Positions 35,817 to 43,211 of a stretch of 47,437 nt of DNA are shown one piece after another (the first letter of the stretch is position 1; every line of letters begins with the position of its first letter). Both the position numbers and the translations under genes were made by a program. The notes below the pieces were generated by a model. That model did no database searches. It was not told where the DNA came from and was given only the letters and a program-made list of their open reading frames with translations. Origin of the DNA: VGEM01 sp033764265 (GTDB lineage: Bacteria; Pseudomonadota; Alphaproteobacteria; Rhodospirillales; Rhodospirillaceae); NCBI GenBank assembly GCA_033764265.1, contig JANRJB010000114.1, positions 1 to 47,437 on the forward strand. Direction: 5' to 3'.

Positions 35817-37370
35817 TCATGCGCGCGCGCGGGTCAGCAGTCGACAGGCCGCCTGCAGCGCAATCTTCTCCACGCTGTCCGGACGGCCGGCGAGCGCCCA
35901 CAATGCAATCACCGTGGCGACGAACACTGTCGCGCCGATGAGCACCTCAACTAGCAATCGGACGCCGCTGATCGTGATGACATCGCCAAACGCGATGGAA
36001 TCGAGCGCAGCGGCCATCGCCAGCGCCGCCAGCGGTCCGCGCCAACATTGTTTGATCAGGTCGAGCCATGCGACGGGCACAACACCGCGCAGCCGGATGA
36101 AAAAGGTCGGCACCAGCACGATCGACACACCGAGGCGCGCCAGTGCGAAGTTTTCGAGCTGCGCGGTTGTCGCCGCCCAATACATCGCTGGCAGATAGCA
36201 CACGACGCGCAACCACGTTTGCACCGCGGTTTGCCTGCTTTCGCCGACCGCATTGAGAATCGGGTAAACCGAATTGCAGACGCCGATGACGGCAGCTGCC
36301 AGAGCGAAATTTCCGATGAGCGGTGAAATGTCGGCCCATTGATCGCCCAGCAGGACCGCCACGATATCCTGCGACAGCATGGCGATACCAACGCCGAGAC
36401 TGGCGGCGACGAGTATCGAGGCATTCAGCACCGTGAGGTATGCCTCGCGCAATGCCTGCGGATTATTGTTCAGCTTGACGTAGTTTGGGAACAGCGCTCG
36501 GGTGACTGGATCAAGGACTTCGGTGACGGGCAGCGACCCCAGTTCCGAGCTGATGGTGTATTTGCCCATGCGGGTGGCGTCGGTCACGCCCGCCACGACG
36601 ACTTCATCGATGCGCGATTCGAAAAAACGCCCCAGCGAAGCGGCCAGCAGCCAGATGGAATAGCTCCAGATTTCTCTGACGCGGCTCAAGTTGAAGCGGG
36701 GCCGATAGGGGTGCATACGGTAGCTGATGACGACTTCGATTGCGTGCCCGGTCACGGTCCCGATGGCCAGCGACCAGTAAGACGGCCATATCAATACGCA
36801 GCCGAGCGTCATGACGAAAGTCGACAACTTGCGGGCAATCCAGAACTGGAACTCTCGCCTGAAGTCGAGATTGCGGCGGAACTCGATTATTCCGATGTTG
36901 ATCAGGCCGCTGAAAAACACCCGCAACGATAACAACTGAATGACGGGGGCGATGCGCGGATCGTTGAAATAGGTCTCGGACAGCGGCGCAACCGCCAGCA
37001 GGATCGCTGTGATGCCGGTGTTGATCAGGACCGACATCGACCATGCGGAATCGTAGAGTGGGCGGTCCGGCGCGGGGTGCCTGATCAATGCGTACTGTTG
37101 CCCGGTATCGGCGAACACCTCCAAGAATGCAATGACCAGCATGGCCATGGCGACGACTCCGAAGTCTTCCGGGACAAGGACCCGGGCCAGGATGACCGTG
37201 CTCACCAGCCCGATCAGTCGCACCCCCCAACGCATCGCGACCATCCATGTGGAACCCCGCGCCAGGTTGCGAATGACTTCGCCTCGCTCCGAAGTCGATG
37301 GCTCCGGAGTTGAAGGCACCGCAGTCGACGGCACTGGTGGAGTCGGGGGAGTAGGCGGGGTTTCGGTCAT
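35817..37370 (-). CDS. Oligosaccharide flippase (Wzx/WzxC-like, MOP superfamily)
   Basis: The product is 517 residues with 12-14 hydrophobic segments. The core starts 'G-S-T-W-M-V-A-M-R-W-G' and 'R-V-L-V-P-E-D-F-G-V-V-A-M-A', typical of WzxC-type polysaccharide exporters. It should flip undecaprenyl-diphosphate-linked repeat units to the periplasm, where the O-ligase/polymerase at 41870 can use them. An unusual ~30-residue cytoplasmic N-terminus is rich in Pro, Thr and Ser ('P-P-T-P-P-T-P-P-V-P-S-T'). The gene begins the seven-gene minus-strand operon ending at 29616. A candidate sigma-54 promoter lies 22-37 bases upstream of the start. No Shine-Dalgarno is seen. Confidence 0.92.
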   Translation of the reverse strand: MTETPPTPPTPPVPSTAVPSTPEPSTSERGEVIRNLARGSTWMVAMRWGVRLIGLVSTVILARVLVPEDFGVVAMAMLVIAFLEVFADTGQQYALIRHPAPDRPLYDSAWSMSVLINTGITAILLAVAPLSETYFNDPRIAPVIQLLSLRVFFSGLINIGIIEFRRNLDFRREFQFWIARKLSTFVMTLGCVLIWPSYWSLAIGTVTGHAIEVVISYRMHPYRPRFNLSRVREIWSYSIWLLAASLGRFFESRIDEVVVAGVTDATRMGKYTISSELGSLPVTEVLDPVTRALFPNYVKLNNNPQALREAYLTVLNASILVAASLGVGIAMLSQDIVAVLLGDQWADISPLIGNFALAAAVIGVCNSVYPILNAVGESRQTAVQTWLRVVCYLPAMYWAATTAQLENFALARLGVSIVLVPTFFIRLRGVVPVAWLDLIKQCWRGPLAALAMAAALDSIAFGDVITISGVRLLVEVLIGATVFVATVIALWALAGRPDSVEKIALQAACRLLTRARA

Positions 37371-37391
37371 TGCAAATAAGAGACAGGCGCG

Positions 37392-37407
37392 CGCAATTCG
37401 GGATCCA
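37392..37407 (-). promoter_or_regulatory. Candidate sigma-54 (-24/-12) promoter for wzx operon
   Basis: On the minus strand the site reads TGGATCCCGAATTGCG: the -24 TGG, exactly ten bases between GG and GC, and a full -12 TTGC. It keeps both near-invariant doublets and matches 8 of 12 defined consensus positions. The implied start of transcription is about 37381, roughly 11 bases before the wzx ATG, which is a short leader. It is the only TGG-N8-TTGC match I found by eye in any spacer of the window. PrsR, encoded at 12629, is a sigma-54 activator. Confidence 0.45.
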
Positions 37408-37658
37408 GTTAACCCAGGGTTTCGCGCCGTCGCGAACGACCGCGCCCATTGGCGTGGTACTATTGCAAACTCCGAGTCGCGAGGGAAATTCCAAATCAGA
37501 CTCGTCCAGGTTCAAGTCGTCCGAAGAAATGTCGCGAGTCTTGGAACGGCGATCGGTAAGTCCTTGCTAGGCGCGCGGGCGTTGAGCTAAGTCACCGTTG
37601 CGACAACAAGGTGACCGGACACATCGGAACACCTGACGCAAGCGACTTGGTGGTGTGA

Positions 37659-38663
37659 GTGTCGACTGCTGCTCCCGTATTGCTGACGGGCGGAACCGCC
37701 CGAAAAAAAGCGAGCAAGTTGCCAGAGTGGGGCAGTTTCGAGCGTGCGATTGTACTGGCCGCCGATCCGGCTAAAATGACGACTCGACTGGTGTTCGAGC
37801 ACGTCAGCCCGCCTGAAGTGTGCCCTGACACAACCAAATCGTTCGTCTTCAAAGCCGGCGAACTGATCGACGGTCGTTTGTATCTATGCTCGCAGACCGA
37901 AGTTCTCGTTCTTGATGCGCAGGCCTTCAAGCCGCTCACTTACATCAGTGTCCCGATCTTTAACGATTTGCATCATGTCGTGCCGACGGGCCGCGGCACT
38001 TACCTGGTCGTCGTCACGGGCTTGGAGATGCTGGTCGAGGTCACCCCAGAAGGCACAGTAATAAATGAGTGGATGGTGATCGATCAGGACGTGCGACACC
38101 GTTGGCAAGTCGGCACCGATTTTCGAAAGGTTCCGACGACCAAGCCTCATCTCTCGCATCCGAATTTCGTCACCGTTTATCGGGACGAGTTTTGGGTCAC
38201 GCGCCACAAACAAAAGGACGCGATTTGCGTCAATAAGCCCCTGCCGCCATTATCGATCGAAGTCGGGCACCCGCACGACGGCGTCCTGGTCGGCGACCTG
38301 GCTTATTTCACGACTGTCAATTCGATGGTGGTGATTGCCGACATGAAGTCCCGCAAGATCGTGAAGACTTTCGATCTCGGCAAAATCATCGACGCGGCGG
38401 CCAGTCCGGGGTGGTGCCGCGGCATTCGTGTCTTGGACGACGGAAAAGTCATCGTCGGATTTTCGCGACTGAGAGTGTCGAAGTCCCAGGAATATCTGGA
38501 TTGGCTGAAGACGATGGCCAAGCGGGTCTATGCCGAGCCTTCGACAATCGTTCCGCCGAGCTTGCCGACGCGCATCGATTGTTTCGACTTGGATCGCGGC
38601 ACCCGCGAGTGGTCGATGAATCTCGAGCAGCACGACATGCACGCGGTGTTTTCGATCCTGTAA
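37659..38663 (+). CDS. Predicted beta-propeller protein of unknown function
   Basis: The product is 334 residues, not recognised as a named family. Repeating short beta-strand blocks fit a five- to six-bladed beta-propeller: 'D-G-R-L-Y-L-C-S-Q-T-E-V', 'G-T-Y-L-V-V-V-T-G-L-E-M', 'D-G-V-L-V-G-D-L-A-Y-F-T-T-V'. His-rich turns 'D-L-H-H-V', 'H-L-S-H-P-N', 'G-H-P-H-D-G' and the C-terminal 'H-D-M-H' are spaced like a metal-binding centre at the propeller mouth. No signal peptide is evident, so it is probably cytoplasmic. GTG 37659 is the likely start; ATG 37776 would remove apparently conserved sequence. It is divergent from wzx. A hairpin followed by A7 lies in codons 10-15 (37687-37709). Confidence 0.65.
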   Translation: MSTAAPVLLTGGTARKKASKLPEWGSFERAIVLAADPAKMTTRLVFEHVSPPEVCPDTTKSFVFKAGELIDGRLYLCSQTEVLVLDAQAFKPLTYISVPIFNDLHHVVPTGRGTYLVVVTGLEMLVEVTPEGTVINEWMVIDQDVRHRWQVGTDFRKVPTTKPHLSHPNFVTVYRDEFWVTRHKQKDAICVNKPLPPLSIEVGHPHDGVLVGDLAYFTTVNSMVVIADMKSRKIVKTFDLGKIIDAAASPGWCRGIRVLDDGKVIVGFSRLRVSKSQEYLDWLKTMAKRVYAEPSTIVPPSLPTRIDCFDLDRGTREWSMNLEQHDMHAVFSIL

Positions 38664-38683
38664 CGAACCCCTCACAAGCGCGA

Positions 38684-39796
38684 TTACATCGGCGTCAGGA
38701 TGAAGGCGTGAGTGGTGCGGGTTTCCGTGTTGACCGCCGAACCGACGATGACGCCACGCTCGGAAATGCTGTTCGCCGACACGAGCGTATAGGGCGCGAT
38801 GTTGCCCACCACGTCATTCAAGTCCACCGCACCGTAACGCGCCGACCACATGTAGGCGCGCGCGCCCGATTCGACGTATCCGATTCCGACGATGTCGCCG
38901 CCTTCGTTGACGGAATTTGCCTCGCCGGCGACGGGTGAGCCCGAAATCCTCGTCAGGTCGCCGATGAACTGCGCGGCGATCCACAACATCGGCTTGACGT
39001 TGTGGATCGGTAACACGGGCCGCAATTGATTCACCATGGCCGGGATCCGGTTGGGTCGGCGGATTCCGCCGACGACTGTCGATGACGTATTGACGTCCAT
39101 GGCGATCGCATAACCGGGCTGTCCAAAGGTAGATAAGACGCGCCCTTGTCCCGAGGGGGACGCAAACATCGCCCCCGTGGTTCCGGACGCCGTCCCGATC
39201 CTGCCGACGACCGCCCCGAGGTTGCTCACGGCGGTCAGTTCCATGCTGCTCGTCTGCTCACCTACCATCTGGAGCAGATTCGGAGGACCGGCAGTCCAGA
39301 CCGCTGCGCGCCGGTTCATGAAGTTGCCGGTGCGACCGACGACATGGTTTTGCAGATTGATCGAGGTAGCACGCGATGACGTCCCCGCCGCTTGGCCAGC
39401 CACCGATTGCAACCGCGCAGGCTGATAACTGGATGAGCCAAACCAGATTGTCGCGGAATCAGCATCGATACCGATGCTTTCGCCAACCACCACGCCTTGG
39501 TCGTTGATTGCTCGGGCGATGCTATGCTCGCCGCCGCCAGCCAAGTCTTCCAGTTTGACGGGATCGCTGGCAGCGCTCCAGAGGAACCCACGCAAACCGT
39601 TTGCGGTGGACCCGAATCCGACAACGCGCCCTTGATTGTTGACGCTGAGGGCGACACTTGTCGTCGTATCGGCATCCAAACCCGAGAGGAATGTCGCGCC
39701 GAAAACCGGGGCTTGGGCGTTGGCCTCAAGCGAGCCAGCCACGAGCGCTCCACCCGTGACCAGCATGGCTGCCATTGATTTCAGATCCGATCGCAT
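38684..39796 (-). CDS. Secreted HAF-repeat protein without PEP-CTERM anchor
   Basis: The product is 370 residues. A signal peptide ('M-L-V-T-G-G-A-L-V-A-G-S-L-E-A-N-A-Q-A') is cleaved near residue 28. The mature protein is built from HAF-type extracellular repeats (TIGR02913-like), each with an 'A-I/S-N-x-x-G-x-V-V-G' core and an aromatic partner strand such as 'A-T-I-W-F', 'A-A-V-W-T' or 'A-Y-M-W-S', ending 'H-A-F-I-L-T-P-M'. HAF proteins often carry a PEP-CTERM sorting tail. This one stops straight after the last repeat, so it should be released or held otherwise. It is convergent with the propeller gene (20 bp). The start ATG 39796 has no clear ribosome site. It may be a surface or matrix protein of the XrtA system; this is inferred from location. 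Confidence 0.82.
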   Translation of the reverse strand: MRSDLKSMAAMLVTGGALVAGSLEANAQAPVFGATFLSGLDADTTTSVALSVNNQGRVVGFGSTANGLRGFLWSAASDPVKLEDLAGGGEHSIARAINDQGVVVGESIGIDADSATIWFGSSSYQPARLQSVAGQAAGTSSRATSINLQNHVVGRTGNFMNRRAAVWTAGPPNLLQMVGEQTSSMELTAVSNLGAVVGRIGTASGTTGAMFASPSGQGRVLSTFGQPGYAIAMDVNTSSTVVGGIRRPNRIPAMVNQLRPVLPIHNVKPMLWIAAQFIGDLTRISGSPVAGEANSVNEGGDIVGIGYVESGARAYMWSARYGAVDLNDVVGNIAPYTLVSANSISERGVIVGSAVNTETRTTHAFILTPM

Positions 39797-40147
39797 GGAT
39801 TTATTTAATGCCCATAGTCTTCAACTTGCGGTGTAGAAATGCTTGTATGGTGAACGACTCGAGCTTGATGGTTCGTGCTCCGGCCACACGCGTTTGCATG
39901 TTACCGGATCAATTTAAGAACGAGAAGGGTGGTGCAGGTCGGAAGGCCGAATTTCACGATTCGTCCACCGAAGCGGCCAATACAGCCGCGCTACATGCGG
40001 CGGCAGAGCAAAACGGTTGCCCGTGCAATCTTGGGCGTGACCGGCCTCGGTCGCCTGGTTTATGGACATCGCTCACCATGGTAGTTGGTCGCCGGACCTC
40101 GGCGGGCACCGATCCAGTCAATTCGAAAGCAGCGATTGAGGACTCTC
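39797..40147. other. Divergent intergenic region, no gene recognised
   Basis: The 351 bp lie between the HAF gene (minus) and the small membrane protein gene (plus). A 70-codon GTG frame at 39875-40084 lacks a ribosome site and any family signal. GG-rich and TTGC elements occur (CCGGCCACACGCGTTTGCA near 39880-39898), but with 12 instead of 10 bases between GG and GC, so this is not a sigma-54 site. Confidence 0.5.
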
Positions 40148-40480
40148 ATGATCGAGACCATCATGTTCGGGTTGGTGCTGATCGCGCTCTCCGTCGTGAT
40201 CATTTGGGTTTTCTTGAATGGCAACCTCGGACCAGGCGAGCACAACAGTGGCATGTTGGCGATGCGCCACTACGGTGAAGCCGCGAGCGCGGCAAACACC
40301 GCGCCAGATCAAGGGGCCGCGCATGTGGCCAAGGCACGGCCGAAGCTGCACGGTGCGCCGCCCGCACGTTCAGTCGTCCCGCCAGCGCGCTCTCAACCAC
40401 CAGGGCCGCAACCGGCCGACCGCTCGATCCGCCCTGCGTCGAGCCGACTGCGCGATAGATCGGCTCGTGGTCCAAAATAG
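40148..40480 (+). CDS. Small single-pass membrane protein with Pro/Arg-rich tail
   Basis: The product is 110 residues. An N-terminal transmembrane helix ('M-F-G-L-V-L-I-A-L-S-V-V-I-I-W-V-F-L', residues 6-23) is followed by a hydrophilic, low-complexity tail rich in Pro, Ala, Arg and Ser. GAGGA five bases before the ATG supports expression. I do not recognise a family. Its place at the head of the plus-strand GT4/O-ligase group suggests a small inner-membrane accessory factor of the glycan machinery, which is inference. The tail has little structure that would be conserved, so homologues may be recognisable only by the helix. Confidence 0.55.
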   Translation: MIETIMFGLVLIALSVVIIWVFLNGNLGPGEHNSGMLAMRHYGEAASAANTAPDQGAAHVAKARPKLHGAPPARSVVPPARSQPPGPQPADRSIRPASSRLRDRSARGPK

Positions 40481-40586
40481 CGATTAAGGACAGTCGCCGC
40501 GAACTCTTGCGGTGACCAGCGCTCGGCTGGACGGGCAGCGTCCCGGAGGCGCAGAACCGCGTCGGCGTGTTACAGGAAAGTCATTG

Positions 40587-41771
40587 ATGCGGATCCTTAC
40601 GTTTTCCTCGCTTTACCCGAACCGGGAACAGCCGATCCATGGCGTCTTCGTCGAAAATCGACTTCGGCATCTCTTGAAACAACCGGGCGTTTCTTCGGAG
40701 GTGGTCGCCCCGGTTCCTTGGTTTCCGTTGCACCACGCCATGTTCGGCGAATACGCCAAATACGCTCGCATTCCCAGCCACGAAGTCCGGCACGGTATCG
40801 ATATTCATCACCCGCGTTTCGCCTTGATCCCGCGCGTCGGCATGAGCGCTTCTCCCAGTTTGATGGCGGCCGGAACCTTGGGAACGGTGCGCAAGCTCAT
40901 CCGCGGCGGTCAAGGGTTCGACCTCATCGATGCTCACTACTTCTATCCTGACGGCGTCGCAGCGGTGATTTTGGGGCGCATGCTGAACGTGCCGGTCGTA
41001 ATCACAGGTCGGGGGACCGACTTGAACCTGATTCCGAATTACCGGGTGCCGCGGGCGCAAATCCAGTGGGCAGCCCGGCATGCAGCCGGAATGATCACGG
41101 TATGCGACGCGCTCAAGGACTCGCTGATCGAACTTGGCGTTGCGCCCGATCGGGTCGCCGTGCTGCGCAATGGCGTCGATACCGACGTATTCAAGCCGCT
41201 CGACAGGCATGCCGCGCGGCAGCGGTTCGGCATCACCGGCCCCGCAATCGCATCCGTCGGCGGTCTGATCGAACGCAAAGGGCATCATCATATCATCGCC
41301 GCGATGCCGACCCTGCCCGAATTCACACTGTTCATCGCCGGCAATGGACCAAACCGACCGGCGCTGGCTGCGCTGAGTTCGCAACTCAACGTATCCGACC
41401 GCGTTAGGTTCCTCGGGGCAATCGCCCACGCGGAGCTTCGCGATCTTTACGAAGCAGTTGACGTTCTGGTGCTAGCTTCGAGTCGCGAGGGATGGGCGAA
41501 CGTTCTACTTGAATCGATGGCCTGCGGCACCCCTGTGGTCGCCAGCAACATTTGGGGTACGCCAGAGGTTGTGCAGTCCCCCACGGCGGGCGTGCTGCTG
41601 CCCGCGATCACGCCTGACCATATTTCGGCCAGCGTCCGAGCGCTCTTGGCGGATCCGCCGGACCGAGCCGCAACCGTAAACTATGCCCGCCAATTCACGT
41701 GGTCTTCGACTTCGCAAGGCCAAATCGCCCTGTTCAATGCGATCCTGGCGCGGACCGGGGCGGGGAATTAG
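40587..41771 (+). CDS. Family 4 glycosyltransferase
   Basis: The product is 394 residues with two Rossmann-like domains. The acceptor domain starts 'M-R-I-L-T-F-S-S-L-Y-P-N' and has 'H-G-V-F-V-E-N-R'. The donor domain has 'V-L-R-N-G-V-D-T', 'S-V-G-G-L-I-E-R-K-G' and the E-x7-E motif region 'S-R-E-G-W-A-N-V-L-L-E-S-M-A-C-G-T-P-V-V-A' (read in two parts). The enzyme should add a sugar from a nucleotide donor to the growing lipid-linked glycan in the cytoplasm. ATG 40587 is preferred: GGAAAG lies 7 bases upstream, whereas the frame's earlier starts (40512) add unlike residues. The O-ligase gene follows after 98 bp. Confidence 0.92.
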   Translation: MRILTFSSLYPNREQPIHGVFVENRLRHLLKQPGVSSEVVAPVPWFPLHHAMFGEYAKYARIPSHEVRHGIDIHHPRFALIPRVGMSASPSLMAAGTLGTVRKLIRGGQGFDLIDAHYFYPDGVAAVILGRMLNVPVVITGRGTDLNLIPNYRVPRAQIQWAARHAAGMITVCDALKDSLIELGVAPDRVAVLRNGVDTDVFKPLDRHAARQRFGITGPAIASVGGLIERKGHHHIIAAMPTLPEFTLFIAGNGPNRPALAALSSQLNVSDRVRFLGAIAHAELRDLYEAVDVLVLASSREGWANVLLESMACGTPVVASNIWGTPEVVQSPTAGVLLPAITPDHISASVRALLADPPDRAATVNYARQFTWSSTSQGQIALFNAILARTGAGN

Positions 41772-41869
41772 CCATTGACCGCCAGGATCAATGTTTCAAC
41801 AATCGTGGCCCAGAGTGGCGCGCTGCGGCGCGCCACACCGTCGACACCAGCCATTGCTGGCTTTGCACC

Positions 41870-43189
41870 ATGCGCGACATCGCGTTGATCCTGTTCCTTG
41901 CGTTCTCCATCGCGTTGATGTTCAGGGCGCCGATCATCGGGCTGTTCGTCTGGATCTGGCTGTCGCTGATGAATCCTCACCAGATGGTCTATGGCATCGT
42001 CGCCGGAGCCTCACTGAACCAGATCGTGGCCGGTCTGACGTTGATCGCACTGCTTTCGCAGGGCGCGCTGAAGAAAATTCCGATCAACGCGGTCATGATT
42101 CTCATGATCGTTTTCGGGCTTTGGTTCACGCTGACGACGTTTACCGTGGCGACCTCTCCGAGTGCGTATGAACTCTGGGACCGCAACGTTAAGACCATCA
42201 TCCTTGTATTTGCGATCACTGCGCTCGCGACGACGCGAGAACGCTTGCATGCAACCATCTGGGTATTCGTGATTTCAATTGGCTTTTACGGCGCTCTCAA
42301 TGGCGCCAAGACAATCGTTTCTGGCGGCGCCTCAAAACTGGCGGGACCTCCCAATTCCATGATTCACGACAACAATCACCTAGCGTTGGCCATCGTGATC
42401 TCGTTACCGCTGATGAATTATCTGTTTTTGCACAGCAAACATCGACTGGTCCGTATAGGGCTGTTGGCCGGAATGTTTCTGTCGATGATCGGCGTCATGG
42501 GCTCGTACTCCCGCGGCGGGTTCGTCGCCGCGTCGGCGATGTTGGGATTGTTGTGGATCCGATCCCATTCGAAGATGGCGATTGCCGCCATCGGCATCGT
42601 GGTCGCGCTCGGTGTCGTTAGCTTCATGCCGACCGAGTACAGGGAGCGATTGTCGACCATCTCCGACGCGCAAGAAGACACATCGTTCCAGCAACGACTT
42701 CTCGCCTGGGCGGTGGCGGTGAACGTCGCAGTCGACATGCCATTGGGCGCGGGCTTCGAAGGTCCGATCCAGGAAAACGTATGGAACCGGTATAGCCCGG
42801 GAACTACGCGCCATGCCGCGCACAGCATTTACATGATGGTGCTGGGCGAACAGGGTTTTACCGGCCTGTTCATCTATCTCCTGTTGTGCTGGACGGCGTG
42901 GCGATCGTGCGATGCGGTTCGTAAGCAGGCGCGGGGCCGACCGGAGTTGGCTTGGGCTTATACCCTGAGCTCAATGATCCAAGTGAGTTTTTTCGGTTTC
43001 TTAATCGGCGGCGCGGCGCTCTCGATGTCGTACTATGACGGATTCCTGATATTGGTCGGCATCGCGGCCTTGCTGCCGCGATTGGCGTTGGCTTACGCCA
43101 GCGACGACGCCAAAGTTCGCCCGCGGTCGGCCAGGTTCCGTAGCCCGGCGCTCGCCCACGCGCAGCCGCAAGCGGTCAAGGCCGGCTGA
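41870..43189 (+). CDS. Putative O-glycosylation ligase / Wzy-like polymerase, exosortase A system (TIGR03097-like)
   Basis: The product is 439 residues with about 10-12 hydrophobic segments and one large periplasmic loop (roughly residues 260-345). The N-terminus 'M-R-D-I-A-L-I-L-F-L' with 'W-I-W-L-S-L-M-N-P-H' and the loop 'P-N-S-M-I-H-D-N-N-H-L' match the exosortase-A-associated O-antigen-ligase-like family. 'G-S-Y-S-R-G-G' and 'H-S-I-Y-M-M-V-L-G-E-Q-G' carry the Arg and His positions used by WaaL/PglL/Wzy proteins. It would polymerise repeat units or transfer them to protein or lipid in the periplasm. Single-line GC here is low (28 of 60 at 42361-42420), unlike the xrtA gene nearby. It converges on the next gene with 22 bp between. 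Confidence 0.92.
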   Translation: MRDIALILFLAFSIALMFRAPIIGLFVWIWLSLMNPHQMVYGIVAGASLNQIVAGLTLIALLSQGALKKIPINAVMILMIVFGLWFTLTTFTVATSPSAYELWDRNVKTIILVFAITALATTRERLHATIWVFVISIGFYGALNGAKTIVSGGASKLAGPPNSMIHDNNHLALAIVISLPLMNYLFLHSKHRLVRIGLLAGMFLSMIGVMGSYSRGGFVAASAMLGLLWIRSHSKMAIAAIGIVVALGVVSFMPTEYRERLSTISDAQEDTSFQQRLLAWAVAVNVAVDMPLGAGFEGPIQENVWNRYSPGTTRHAAHSIYMMVLGEQGFTGLFIYLLLCWTAWRSCDAVRKQARGRPELAWAYTLSSMIQVSFFGFLIGGAALSMSYYDGFLILVGIAALLPRLALAYASDDAKVRPRSARFRSPALAHAQPQAVKAG

Positions 43190-43211
43190 GCAGCCTCGTC
43201 ATTTTCAGTCA

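Noticed and set aside
37278..37370. P-E-P-S-T string in the flippase as a PEP-CTERM sorting motif
   Set aside because: It is at the N-terminus on the cytoplasmic side. Sorting motifs sit at the C-terminus, followed by a TM helix and basic residues.
37461..37482. TGGCGTGGTACTATTGCA upstream of the propeller gene as a sigma-54 promoter
   Set aside because: Both elements look right, but the gap between GG and GC is 12 bases instead of 10; sigma-54 spacing is strict.
37687..37709. Hairpin followed by an A7 run as a terminator
   Set aside because: A terminator on the plus strand needs a T-run after the hairpin. Here the run is A, and on the minus strand the T-run comes before the hairpin. It is also inside the coding region.
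39875..40084. 70-codon GTG ORF between the HAF gene and the small membrane protein gene
   Set aside because: No ribosome site, no recognisable domain, Arg-rich translation typical of random frames in this DNA.
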